DNA of 64,000 nucleotides from Macrotrachela quadricornifera (lineage: Eukaryota > Rotifera > Eurotatoria > Philodinida > Philodinidae), in assembly GCA_022393335.1 (NCBI GenBank), contig JAJEKB010019224.1, positions 63,810 to 127,809 on the forward strand, written 5' to 3'. The position numbers and the translations under genes are program-made. The notes beneath the pieces are model-generated. The model saw only the letters and a program-made list of their open reading frames with translations, did not search any database and was not told the origin of the DNA. Positions 40,570-51,912 of this stretch are shown here, in pieces (positions within the stretch are counted from its first letter, which is position 1; the number at the start of each line of letters is the position of its first letter).

Positions 40570-43198
40570 CTAACAAACTGTAGCTACAGATTCATGTCGA
40601 TAACGACGAAATTCGAACTCCACATCAATGCGAAAAATTGCTATGCAAACAGAACAAAGAAATATACAGAATGTGCCTGATACGAATGACCAAAATGAGT
40701 AACCATAATTAATAGTATTATATCGACGTTCAAAACCAAAAAATAATGTTAATATAATCAATGCTAGTATAACTATTAAAATAAAAAAAAAAGAATTTGA
40801 TTCAATAAAAAGAAATATATATAATAAATGATTTACATACTGGTGAAAATATTGCTAATCAGTAAACAATCAATTATATATTTAGAAAAATGAATTTTAT
40901 AAAATGATGGTTCTGTATTAATGAATTGAGTAAGAAATAAAGAAATAATAGCGATAAATACACAACCAAATGATATACCAATTAATATTTTTTGATAATC
41001 TATTATTGAAAAAAAAAGAAAGCAAGGTATATAAGATAAAATAATCACCTAGATAAAGTCTCTAAATGACTGAAATATTGTTTAGAGATGTCAGTCATCT
41101 ATCAGGAAAATAGACTAGGCACAATTAAGACAAAAATCAAGATACGCTAAAACTATTCTCGTCGCCACTGTTAACTTTGTAGTCTGTTGGCTATTAAAGA
41201 TTGTAACTTACTTGATATGCGTGAGTACTTTAATTCCAATTGAGTCATAAAATGGTATGATGTAAAGATTCCATTATGACGCATATAAGAATGTTATACA
41301 CCACGTGCAAGAATCTAAGGAAGGATATGGTGTTATATATTTCCTCATATAAATAACTATATATTAATATCATTGTTGACGATTCAATCAACATATAAAT
41401 GATTGAAACTCCAATGATTAGTTAAAATTACGGCGTGCTTTACTTCGATGAACGTCAAAATTCATCGGGAATAAATAAACTATGGCCTAATGTAATTTTT
41501 TTTAGATCCATACTTTTAATTCAACTCTTCTTGTTCTCTCCTGTCTCTCTCTTTCATTATTTGTTTCATTTCAATAGCTTAACTTTAAGTGAATTCACTA
41601 TTGAACAAGAAAATTCAACTTTCTTATTAATGATTAAGTTATTTATTAACACTTATTATTAAAAATTAAGTGCAAAATAGAAAAACTTAACACTTAATAA
41701 TGTTAAATAGTGGTTTTACTCTTAAGCGTCAATTAAGATAAATGATCCATCTTTAGTAAATATAATTTGAATATTATCTTTTTTTTTTGTGACAGATAGA
41801 TAAGAAATATTCTAAAATATTTCAACGATGGAAGAAATATAATAAAAGAGCTTATCACAATCACTAAAATATCACTCTACAAGGTCGCATATTGAATTAT
41901 CAGGATAAAATCGGGAAAGTAGTATGGCTGCAAGACCTGGATTATCGTCTGTTAAAATTTTTATTCTTTTTAATATTATGAAGAACATTTGTAAGTAACA
42001 GAGTTGAAACTTTCAGAATTTTAAAATCTCTACCAACAATCTACTTAAGAACACATATCAGAGAATGAGAACATATTTAAATATTCAGTATACGATATTT
42101 CTTAGTAAATCCAATGTAATTGTACAATACTATATTGTGGTATTAGGAGAATTGCTCTTTTGTGGAGTTCATATATTTGATGAAGGAAAATATAGTGTGA
42201 AAGTAAAAATCAAAATCCTTCTGCTCCCCGACCGCCTTTTTTTTGCATAGTAGTCAAAGTCAAAAGTCAACAAATGTATTCGTTCGGCGACGGACGAGAG
42301 ATAGAAAGCATTAGAAAATAGTAGGTATCTCTAGTGACGGGCAAGGTGGAGTATTTCTTGAAAGACACGTCTCTCTAATAGTCGAGGTTAAAGGTCAACG
42401 AAAAGAAGGTTTAGCGATCATCGATAGATAACTTTCCCTAGCTATAAGAGAGCTGTTTATTCTGAGACAGTTTCCTATTGCAACTGAAACCAATACATGG
42501 TGTATTTGTGTAGATATCGACTAATACCATAATTTACAATCATTAATATCAATAGTATTGATATAATACTATCGCATTCTATCATAATACAACACATAAC
42601 ATTGATGGCTCTTTTGTTGATTCATCAAGTTTTACAATGAATAGAATATATGTAAGTTTCACATGTCAACTCTGAAGAGAGTTGCATTGACAAGGTTTTT
42701 TCAGTATGAAAAATATCTTTTTATTGACAGAAGCTATAGAAGAATTTCAAGAACATTTCGTATTCTCTGATTTCAATCATACATATATCATTTCTTGATC
42801 TTATAACATCTATTCTATATAAGAGAAAGAAAAATGCAAACATCGAAAAGTATTTATTTAGTAATCAAATACTATATAGATTTCGTCAACTTACTCAATA
42901 GTTCAGGACCATTTAATGATGTATTATACCACTTAAATAAACGATTAAAACATATATAAACATCATCATATATATGGCTATTAGCACCTGTTGAATTGTT
43001 CATTAATGAATATTGATCTGTATTACCTTGTCGATAGAGTCGTTGACAAATCATTATAATTCCATTTGAATATTCACTGATCGTACCAGTCATATTTCCA
43101 TTAACATAAACAATCCATCTTGATGTGCTTATACCAAATGTTAGAAGCGTAATTGAAATAATTAATAGTATAAAATGAAACAATAATATACAATTCAT
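40570..43198 (-). CDS. Claudin/PMP22-like four-TM membrane protein, 221 aa
   Basis: Exons 43198-42895, 40999-40841 and 40772-40570 join in phase. TM1 is at residues 4-24. The first extracellular loop has SRW, then GIIMIC and a later YIC, matching the W...GLW..C...C pattern of claudins and PMP22. Two N-glycosylation sites (NMT, NST) lie in the loop. TM2 (ILIGISFGCVFIAIISLFL), TM3 (start ILALIILTLFFGF) and TM4 (FVSGTFCIFLCSVCIAIF) follow, then a short basic tail. Family members form paracellular junctions or regulate membranes. Septate-junction function is possible, but the exact role is unknown. Intron 1 is unusually long (about 1.9 kb) and includes a less A+T-rich patch near 42.24-42.46 kb. 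Intron 2 is 68 bases. Confidence 0.75.
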
Positions 43199-43712
43199 AA
43201 TTTAAATAATACACTACTTCTACACTACAATCTTGATTTTTTTCAACTGCACTTTGTTATTAATTGCTGTTCAACAAAAAAGTATGAATGTTCATGATAA
43301 GAACGGACAAAAAAGTCTAAGTGTGCAGACAACAATTGATGAACGTAGTATGCAGTTGAAGTACATGTAATTCAAAACTTTTCTCCTTTTCTTTCTCTTA
43401 TTCTGTCTGTAGATAACGATATTTATACCATTAGAATAAAAGTTCTTTTCTACATCTCTCTCTTTCTTTGTCTCGTTTGTTGCATGTATATATATATGTG
43501 TTACTGCGAAAAAAATACCGATTAACATTATTCCATTGAATTCATAGTTTTCATTGTGCTAAATAAAAAAGAGTAAATATTAGAAGTTATATCTAACGTA
43601 ATGCTTTATTTGTATCAGTGTTAAATGGAATACATGAGATATCACCTCCACAATAAAATTAGTACAATCACCAAAACATGTTAAAAAAAAAACAAAAGAT
43701 ATATTTCTTTTG
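43199..43712. other. Intergenic region
   Basis: Upstream of the claudin-like gene and downstream of galactokinase. Only A+T-rich sequence and short (AT)n-like runs are seen. A 78-codon frame at 43292-43528 has no recognisable features. Confidence 0.45.
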
Positions 43713-45194
43713 TTAATGATCACATTTTAAATCAATTGGACGAGCGCCATTACTCGGTTCAAATACATAAAAACTTGCTGTACCATTGTAACCTTTTTTA
43801 ATTGTTTCAATACATTTTTCAACCGATGACTTTTTTACTAATGTTACCGTACAACCACCTAAATAAAGAAAAATTATCTAATAAATAATAAAATTTGAAA
43901 ATATTAATTTACCAAAACCACCACCGGTCATACGTGAACCATATACACCATCAACAGAACGTACTAATTCGACAAGTTGATCTAATTCTTCACATGATAC
44001 TTCGAAATCATCACGAAGTGATTCATGACTTTCATACATAAGTCGACCAAATTCGTCATAATGATTATTACTTAATGCTTTTGCACCAGCTTCTGTACGT
44101 TTTATTTCAGATACAGCATGACGTGCACGTTTATAAATAATAGGTGACATATTTTCACGAGCTTTTTCAAGTTCTTCAATTGATGATACTTCACGCAATT
44201 TGTTATGGCCTAAAATCAAACAAACAACATTTCAGAATCAAAATATACTTTGAATGAAAACTGACTAACAATTGATATATGTATATCTGCTTATAAAATT
44301 AACATATGCAAGATGATAACAAGATAAAACAATATAATTCTATTCTTACCTAATATATTAGAAGCTTCTTGACAATGTCGAACACGTTCTGCGTATGTGC
44401 CAGCGACTAATTCATGTTTTACATTTGAATTTGTTACTAAAACGCATACTTCTTTATTTTTCATCGGAATTGATTTTGATGTATTATCTCGACAATCAAT
44501 TAATAAGGCATGATCAGCTTCAGCCATACATGCTGTATATTGATCCATAATTCCACATGGTACATTTGCATATGTTTGTTCAGCCTTACAACATAATAAT
44601 GCTTTATCTACTTTTGTTAATTGTTGAGCATTAGTGGATGAATTCTGATAAAGCAATTCAAGAAAAGTACACATAGCTACTTCAACTGATGCTGATGAAC
44701 TAAGACCACCACCGATAGGTACTGATGTTGCAATAAGTATTCGAAATGGTTGTTTTTTATTTGGTTTTGTACGTTCTAAAAATAGAGCAAGTACACCAAC
44801 AACATAATTAGCCCATTTAGGTGATTTTAATGGTGAAATTTCTTTTGTTAAATCAACTTCAATTGATTTTGGTTCATCTACATCATCTTTAAAATGAAAA
44901 AAAGAAATAAACAAATTAATTTTAATTAATTAAATAATATTTACTTGATAATGTTCGAATATAACATTTATTATCCGTTGAATCATCTAATGCTTTTCCA
45001 ATAATCATTGTACCAACTGGTATAGCCATTGGAAAAACAAATCCATCATTATAATCTACATGTTCACCAATTAAATTAACTCGACCTGGAGCAAATGCAC
45101 AAATAGTTGGTTCATCATTTGGAAATTCTTTTCGATAGGAATTAAGAAGATTATTTTGAAGTTCATTTACCGTTATTATCGTTTCAGTTTTCAT
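43713..45194 (-). CDS. GALK1: Galactokinase, 409 aa
   Basis: Exons 45194-44945, 44886-44350, 44209-43913 and 43858-43713 join in phase. The length fits galactokinase (about 390 aa). Three GHMP-kinase motifs are clear: [15 protein letters not shown] at residues 37-51 (the galactokinase signature), [12 protein letters not shown] at 139-150 (ATP-binding loop) and TGGGFGGCTV near 357-366. The enzyme phosphorylates galactose at C1 using ATP, the first committed step of the Leloir pathway in the cytosol. N-acetylgalactosamine kinase is a less likely alternative because of the short length and signature. The gene is head-to-head with the PDK1-like kinase, with 174 bases between start codons, so a shared promoter is likely. 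Introns are 58, 140 and 54 bases. Confidence 0.95.
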
Positions 45195-45368
45195 AATGTG
45201 TACTTAGTGATAGAAAAACAAACAATCGAATGAAAAGGAGGTGTGTAAAACGCAATTGATTTTCTATTGAATATTTTTATTGGTTCTATATTAAGACCAA
45301 TGAAAAGTATTGTTTTGATAATTTTCCTTTTTTTTTTTTTTTTGATTAATTTAAACAAAGTAGATTCG
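45195..45368. promoter_or_regulatory. Probable bidirectional promoter of galactokinase and the PDK1-like kinase
   Basis: Only 174 bases separate the two divergent start codons. The segment contains a long T run near 45330-45344 on the kinase side. No specific factor site was recognised; promoter function is inferred from layout. The placement of the kinase start at 45369 (MATNSAS) rather than at upstream in-frame ATGs (45267, 45300) rests on those upstream residues being hydrophobic and unlike any kinase N-terminus. Confidence 0.45.
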
Positions 45369-47111
45369 ATGGCAACAAATTCTGCGTCATCACTTATACC
45401 AAAAAAAACAGTAAAAGATTTTAAATTTGTTAAAGAAATCGGTCAAGGTTCATATTCAACAGTAAGAAGAAAAAAAAATTAAATAAATTAGTAAATTTAT
45501 TTTAAATATTATTTAGGTCTATTATGCTATTGAAACAGCTACAAATCGTGAATTAGCAAGTAAAAAAAGGCGTTTTTTTTTCTTCTAATAAATTTTCTAA
45601 ATTTTATTTGATTTATTTTTAGTTAAAGCTGTTAGTAAAGAATTAATAACACGATTGAAAAAAGTTCCTGAAGTCTTTCGAGAAAAAAGTATTTTAGCTC
45701 AACTTACGGATTGTTCTTATGCTGCTAAACTTTATTGTACATTTCAAAATGAAAAAACTCTTTGTAAGTATAGTTTTTTTTAATGATAATTAGATTATAA
45801 TATTTTAATTTAGATTTTGGTTTAACATATTGTGCAAATGGTGATCTTCTTCAATATATCACAGATGATGATCATCTTGAAGAAGAGGCTGTACGATTTT
45901 ATTCTGCCGAACTTATTGAAGCACTTGAACAATTACATATTCGACATATAGTTCATCGAGATTTAAAAGTAATTGATAATAAATTAATAGATTTATTTTT
46001 TTTTAATATTTGAATTTTTTTTTTCAAAGCCGGAAAATATTCTATTAACGGATGATATGCATATTCGATTAACTGATTTTGGTTCTAGTATTATTATTGA
46101 AAATAATGATGTATCCGAAATAGATAATGACGATAATACAAATGGAGAAAAAAAAACATTACAACGAACAAATTCATTAGTAGGTACAGCACAATTTGTA
46201 GCACCAGAAATTCTTCAACGAGGACCTATTCACATTGGGTTTGTTAAAATTAAATTTTATAAACAAAAAAAATGTTTTTCTCTTATTATAAGATCTGATC
46301 TTTGGTCACTGGGTTGTATTATTTATCAAATGGTTACTGGTAAACATTTATTTCGTGGCTAGTGAGTGGTTATTCTTTTAATAAAATAGGAAAAAAAGGA
46401 TAAACTATCGAATGTGCCAGGTATAATGGCCACGATTTACATATACGTTTTCATTCACTTCATATAATTGTATTAGAAGAAAAACAAAATAAACCCGCAA
46501 GATTCAACATAAAAAGCTTTACAATCTACAAAGAACGATTTATTTTATATATACACTTTTTTGTTTCTTTTTAAATAAGCAAAAAATGCATTTGTAGAAA
46601 AGGCTATCGTATGTAAATTGTAGAGCTTTGCATATTGCATCTTAAGGGATATTTTTTTTTCATTCTAATACAATACATAAAGTGAATAAAAATTGATATG
46701 CAAATCATGGCCATTATATTTGATGCATCTGATATTTAAATTAGTTTAGTCATGAATATGATATTATGAATGCTGTTGTTCGTGTTTCTTACAAATTACC
46801 TGAGGATTTTCCAGATGTTATTGGTGATCTTGTAAAAAAATTAGTTGTATGTAATTTTGTTTTTTTTTTGTTGATTTTAGTTATTTATTTTTTTATATAT
46901 ATAGCGATTTGATCCAAATGAACGACTTGGTAGTAATGAAACAGGTGGAATGGATAAATTAAAAGAACATCCATTCTTTAGTGAACATTCTTATAACACA
47001 AAATGGGGTAATTTATTAAATCAACAATCACCACTTCAACCTAAAGAAAAACTTAATTCAAGACCCAAGAATAATACTAATCAAACTGAATTTAAAAAAA
47101 TAGATAATTAA
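45369..47111 (+). CDS. PDK1-like (3-phosphoinositide-dependent kinase) Ser/Thr kinase without PH domain, 337 aa
   Basis: Exons 45369-45461, 45517-45559, 45623-45763, 45814-45968, 46030-46238, 46293-46361, 46750-46846 and 46905-47111 join in phase. Kinase motifs: glycine loop GQGSYSTV near residues 24-31, IKAVSK (Lys47), HRDLK 140-144 with PEN, DFG 160-162, then TNSLVGTAQFVAPEIL. The activation-loop match to PDK1 (ANSFVGTAQYVSPELL) and the later SDLWSLGCIIYQ are specific to the PDK1 branch of AGC kinases. PDK1 phosphorylates AKT, S6K and other AGC kinases. The usual C-terminal PH domain that binds PIP3 is absent: the frame ends 337 residues in, in a Lys/Asn-rich tail, and the next gene starts 515 bases later. 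Most introns are 52-63 bases, but one is 388 bases and contains a MITE. Confidence 0.88.
46422..46718. mobile_element. MITE in an intron of the PDK1-like gene
   Basis: Two 37-base inverted arms, 46422-46458 and 46682-46718, match at 31 of 37 positions. Both begin TATAATGGCCA(C/T)GATTT on their own strand. The 297-base element occupies most of a 388-base intron whose neighbours are about 50-60 bases. TATA-flanked ends fit a TA target duplication, as for Tc1/mariner-type elements. It has no coding frame. Its interior repeats a TTGTAGAGCTT...GCATCTT motif related to sequence at 149-205. Confidence 0.7.
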
Positions 47112-47626
47112 TTGTTTTATTAACATTATAAAATCAACAGTTGTACTATGTATAACAGATTTTTAGATTAAAAATGAAATATTAAACAAAAGAAAAGAAA
47201 ATTATACTTAATGTTATTGTTAATTTTCATTTTTCTCTAATATCTTTTCAGCTGTTTACACTTATGATTTGATTGTTTAGTTTTATGTTTTTGTTAATTT
47301 ATCTAGATTGCTAGAAGAATAATAATTTAATTTTTACAACGGAAACATTTTCGTTTTCTGTATATTTTTTTTTCATAATAATAATAATAAAATGATTTTA
47401 ACATCAAACAATGGGTATAAACTAGTGACATCTATATAGAATGGCTTTGTAACCATACTGTCTTCTTTAACTGAAAAAGTTCGAAATAAAATTTCACTAA
47501 TGTCATTTAAATAAATTTATCAATGAAATAGATCGTCAATTTGTTTTTGCCATTGGTTCAATTTTCATTACTTTGTTACATGATGAATTGTTAGTTTTAA
47601 AATTCAATTGTTCATTATACATCAAC
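47112..47626. other. Intergenic region between the PDK1-like and BAX-like genes
   Basis: About 515 A+T-rich bases, probably the 3' UTR of the kinase and the promoter of the BAX-like gene. I saw no PH-domain exon in it. Confidence 0.5.
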
Positions 47627-48629
47627 ATGCCATCTACAAATCATACTTCATCAAATTTACCTGATGTCTATTCAATGCGTTTTGCATCAGTACCTTATAT
47701 TCGTATGTGATCATTAAAATTCTAATTTTTTCTCTTTTTAAAATTATGTCTATTCAATATAGCAACAAATTATAATGATAATTCACCATATAGAAAAAGT
47801 GTCGAAGATATATGTGAAGAGACTCGATATATATTAGAAGAATTTATTATTGAACGAGCAACAGAAGATGATGTTGATATGAATTTAGTTAAACCTATTA
47901 TAGATGTTAATCTTAGTGCACGTATGTGTTTTCATTTGAACAAATATGAATAATCTTATTATCTATTTTATCTAGTTCCACAATATCGACAAATTCAACA
48001 AATTGCTCAACGCTTACGTATGATTGGTGATGAACTTGAAGCTGATCAACGTATTAAAAGGTATATTTTACATTAAAAAATATTCGTAATTACTATCATT
48101 AGATAAAAATTTTCTTTCAGAATAATAGATTAAAAGATAAATAACAATTTTTTTTTCTTAGTATGGTTGATCAAGTACCTATCGATAGTCCATATGAAAC
48201 ATTTAGTAATGTTGCTAAAGAACTTTTTTGTGATGGAATTTATAATTGGGGTAGAATTGTAACACTTTTTTATTTTACTTATAAACTTATACTAAAAGTA
48301 TGTTTAAAGAAAAAAATTTAACATTTATTTTTCATACATATATATATTCTTGATTTTAGTCACTTAAAGATCAAACATCATCAATTTTTAATGTTCTTGT
48401 GGAATGGACTGTACGATTTGTAAAAGAAATTATTGCACCATGGATTATATCCAAGGGTGGTTGGGTGAGTCTTGTTTGATTTTCATTTTAAAATTGTGCT
48501 TTTTTTTTCGAAATATAGTTAGTTGTCTTGTGTGATGCTGTACCTCAATCACATATAACTACTATTGGTGCATTTCTCAGCGGAATAGCAACAACATTTA
48601 TGGTACTATATTATTTTCGACGTTCCTGA
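47627..48629 (+). CDS. BAX/BAK-like multi-domain Bcl-2 family protein, 223 aa
   Basis: Exons 47627-47702, 47763-47921, 47976-48060, 48162-48297, 48360-48464 and 48519-48629 join in phase. A BH3 motif lies at residues 88-100 (IAQRLRMIGDELE, core L...IGDEL). BH1 is at about 127-145 (ELFCDGIYNWGRIVTLF; NWGR at 135-138 is the hallmark). BH2 is at about 179-187 (PWIISKGGW). A hydrophobic tail anchor (about residues 195-218) ends in basic RRS, which suits insertion in the mitochondrial outer membrane. The protein therefore belongs to the apoptosis regulators. The order BH3-BH1-BH2-TM and the IGDEL core suggest a pore-forming BAX/BAK/BOK member, but a pro-survival member cannot be ruled out without a tree or structure. 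Introns are 53-101 bases. Confidence 0.87.
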
Positions 48630-49455
48630 TACATAATAATAGCATATTAAACAAACCAATTGTTGCTGTATGACACTATTCTGTACATATTTAATATAAT
48701 ATTTTTGTTCCTGTATCTATTATTATATGTGCAAATACATAGTCATTATATATATATATATATATCTAATAAAATATAAATATAATAAAAATAAAACTAA
48801 TTTCAATTGTTTAAGTAAATATTAGTATGCAGATAATTAAGTCAATAACAGGATTCTTACGACTTTATAAAGGTAAGAAACAAACAAGTGACTATGATCA
48901 ATTGGCCCCAGATAAATTTATGAAAATTATCAGAAGAAAAAACTTTCAAGTACAAGTTTATAAACATTGTATAGATCTTGATGAAATCGAATATCATTCA
49001 TAACAACATTCAGATGCTCAGTAAACTATTGTTGTATATGTTTGTTTTAAAAAGATATTGTGCCCATAATAATGATTACAATAAATCAGAGCTTTTTTTT
49101 AAGGAAAATCAAAACTTACTGGAACATTAATCAATAAATACTATATAAGAAAGAGTTATTGACAATTTGGAAATGAATTCTTAAAAAATCAATTCTTGAA
49201 TATTTATCGAGAAAATGTTACAAAAAGAATAATATCTATCAGCAATCTCAACTAAGATTGATTTCTGGTCGTTTTAATCAATTATTGCTTTCCTTACTAC
49301 CGATCAATACAACTAAATTACCATTACCTGAATATCATTATATATTCACTGGAGATCTTTTTCTTATTCAACTATAAAATGAACTTCATACTAGTTACAA
49401 TTAATAATTCATCGTCAAGTCTTTATTTTTATAATCCAGCTAAACACTCTTGATA
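48630..49455. other. Intergenic region with (TA)n run and a short frame
   Basis: An alternating TA run lies near 48748-48766. A small open frame of 58 codons at 48827-49003 (beginning MQIIKSITGFLRLYKGKK) has mixed, protein-like composition but no recognised domain and no visible splice partner. It may be gene or transposon debris. The rest is featureless. Confidence 0.35.
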
Positions 49456-50826
49456 CTTCGAAATTCTTAAGTATAAGATAATCATATAATCATTTTATTC
49501 ATCTCGAGTAAATTATTTTCATCGTGTGTTGATATGTGTTGTAATTATATTTGAAAACCATATTTTGTTTTGTTTAAAACTATCAATAATCACTCTTTGT
49601 CATGAGTTTACCTTGTTTTCAAACAATGGCTTTTAGCCGTCTTGGAATACTGTTGACCATTTTCATACATTTTTCGTTTAACATCGTGCAATATATTAAA
49701 TTCATATGTACTTAAGTCTTGTGAAATAATACTCCACACGTTTTCGATTAACTACATATCATCCATCTTCACAGCTTGATCATTAACATCAATACGTTCA
49801 GGTATGTTTCCTTCTACAAATTTTGTAACAGAAAGTGTACGGTGAATGGGAGATGTATCATCTTGAAAAATATCATCATCATAAGGAAACAAATGTTTAA
49901 GTGCAGGTATACCAATATTATTTAAAAAATCGATACATCGACTAGCATTTATTGTTTTGATTTCGCTTTTTTCTCATTCATAATGATTCAAAAACTGATT
50001 AATAAATAATGGTCTTGCTGAAATTAATCCTTTGTTGATTAATCCATTCCATAACATAAATTCACTTTCAAATTTTTCTTATGAAGCAAACAACGATTGA
50101 CTTGGTATTGATTATTTTTGCTGTTACTTTTTTGTCTGACTCCTATCTTCACAGAAACATCAGTAATTAACATTTTATTCCATTGATAATGTTCACATCT
50201 TGGATATATTTCATATTTTTCTAATAACAATTTAGCACTATATAATCTTGGCGCAGCATATATTTCAATAATTCTGGGTGTATGTATTTTATGATAACGT
50301 TTTAATTTTAAATCTTGTTTTAAAATTCTTTGAACTAAAGATTTGGAAATGTTCTGTTTGCCAGCTTGCTGTTCGTAAGCCTGAATTTCGTTTGCTCAAA
50401 TCTCTTTCACGAGTTTTTCTAATATTTAATTCGGTTCTTTCAGATCCAGGAAGAGCTTGAACAGTGCCATGTTTAATGGTTCTTTTAAAAAACGAAAGTA
50501 ATCCACTTTTGCTAATATCAGTTGGTTTAAAATGATTCCATAATTCTGAAATAATTTTTTTGCTGCCCAACTATGGATTTCTTGCAATGATAGCACATGC
50601 ACTTTCCAATCTAGATGTCTTCGATGGCCTTTTACACTTATATCAAGCATAATTGTCATTGACATTATATGATTAAAAAAACATTCGTACGATTAGAAAT
50701 CATTTTGATATTTTTTCGAGAAAAATTTTGTATATATATATTTTTTTTAAAAACACGCGATGAAAATACTTTACTCAAGATGAATAAAATGATTATATGA
50801 TTATCTTATACTTGAGGACTTCGAAG
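49456..50826 (-). mobile_element. Tc1/mariner-type transposon relic, 1,371 bp, 75-bp TIRs, TA target duplication
   Basis: The ends are inverted repeats of 75 bases, 49456-49530 and 50752-50826, matching at 69 of 75 positions. Each arm begins CTTCGAA, continues through AAGTATAAGATAATCATA and ends GTGTT. TA dinucleotides at 49454-49455 and 50827-50828 flank the element, as expected for Tc1/mariner insertion. Inside, the minus strand carries a broken transposase (see separate entry). The element is inserted in sequence that looks like coding sequence on the same strand. Confidence 0.9.
49600..50665 (-). pseudogene. Broken Tc1/mariner-type transposase
   Basis: The minus strand shows transposase pieces in shifting frames with stops. 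The N-terminal part has basic, helix-turn-helix-like sequence and a GTVQALPGSER-type linker. Next come LLEKYEIYPRCEHYQW and ITDVSVKIG, where the first catalytic Asp is expected. QDDTSPIH is the second Asp region, and IENVWSII replaces the usual ENLW with its catalytic Glu. Several frameshifts and in-frame stops make it inactive. It lies fully between the two TIRs. Confidence 0.8.
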
Positions 50827-50828
50827 TA

Positions 50829-51640
50829 CCTTGTCGTCAAAAAATAGCCTTTCTTTTTCTCTACAAAATAAAATGGTTTGATCAATTAACTGTATATACG
50901 TTTGTCCTAAATATAATTCATCTGCTAGAGGGTCGAAACTTTGTGGACATTCTTCAGAAGGAAGATTGATTTTTTTTGTTGCAAGTACAATTCTTCGATA
51001 CTTTTTCTAAAACGATCAGAAAAAAATAAAAAAAAAAAGTAGGATCAAGGTTGCTAAGAGCTAAACAATTAGAATTTTTACTAAATGCCTGGTCAATTAA
51101 CTTGCGAAGAGTGAATTTTTTCTTTGCGATATTCCTGGAATGCTTGCCAGTTAGAGCACGATCCAGTTTCATAGATATACTGACCATTACAACCAGAAAA
51201 GTGAGAAGGTGAATTGGTTTGATAGTATAGATCATGTCTGTGATGCTGTTGCTGATATATTTTTCTTTTCTTCACGAATAAATGAAGCATGTCTGATACT
51301 AGTTATGACTGAATGTGATACAAGAAAAATATCTGTCGCATCTTAGACAAGAAAGACATTCTTTCTTATTACATGCAAATACACTAGCAAACAATTCTTA
51401 ATGTCATAATATTTTTCACTTGTTTATCTGTTGCGTCTATGAAATAACACAAGGATATCGTACAGCGAAGAAGAAATGAGCATAACAATTTATTTTTACA
51501 CTTAAGACGTAGATAATTCCGTATAAACACAGCCTTAAATTTTGTCAACTTGTAGAAAATACCTTTAACAATATATCTAATATAGACCGAATTTTTGAGG
51601 CTGAGAAACATTCTTTTAAACTGTTGTAGTTTTTCAAATA
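50829..51640 (-). pseudogene. Unidentified gene fragment interrupted by the mariner element
   Basis: Directly next to the transposon, the minus strand at about 50829-51000 encodes a compact, low-bias peptide segment (ECPQSFDPLADELYLGQ, then LIDQTILFCREKERLFF) preceded by a plausible acceptor TCGTTTTAG at about 51003-51011. Further upstream are stretches such as CSNWQAFQEYRKEKIHSS (about 51100-51155) and Cys-rich CNKKECLSCLRCD (about 51330-51370), in different frames. The reading frame runs through the transposon's TA target and reaches a stop about 50 bases beyond the other end. I do not recognise the family. It could be a dying gene, or a live gene with small introns that has lost its 3' end. 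Confidence 0.4.
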
Positions 51641-51912
51641 AAAATTACTTTCGATTGATTCTGATATAGTTCTGCAGTCAATCATTAGTAGATATAATCT
51701 GATTATTAATATAACGGTGGAAAAAAATCATCTAATATAGCATTTGATAAAGCTTTTCAGGCTCAAACAATTGTTCAACTCATCCATTCAAAAATACCCA
51801 TTGATTAATTAGGTACGCGTAGAATAGGAAATTATCGAGTAAGTAGAGGAGCAGTTACAGTGAACAGAAAAAGTGTCATTGATACTTATACTGTTCTTTG
51901 CAGTTGATAAAA

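Noticed and set aside
41435..42250. Frames of 61-75 codons inside the long claudin-gene intron
   Set aside because: No motifs and opposite strand to the gene; considered chance frames.
48827..49003. 58-codon frame as a real gene
   Set aside because: Sequence is protein-like but too short, with no homologue recognised and no promoter or splice evidence; described only within the intergenic entry.
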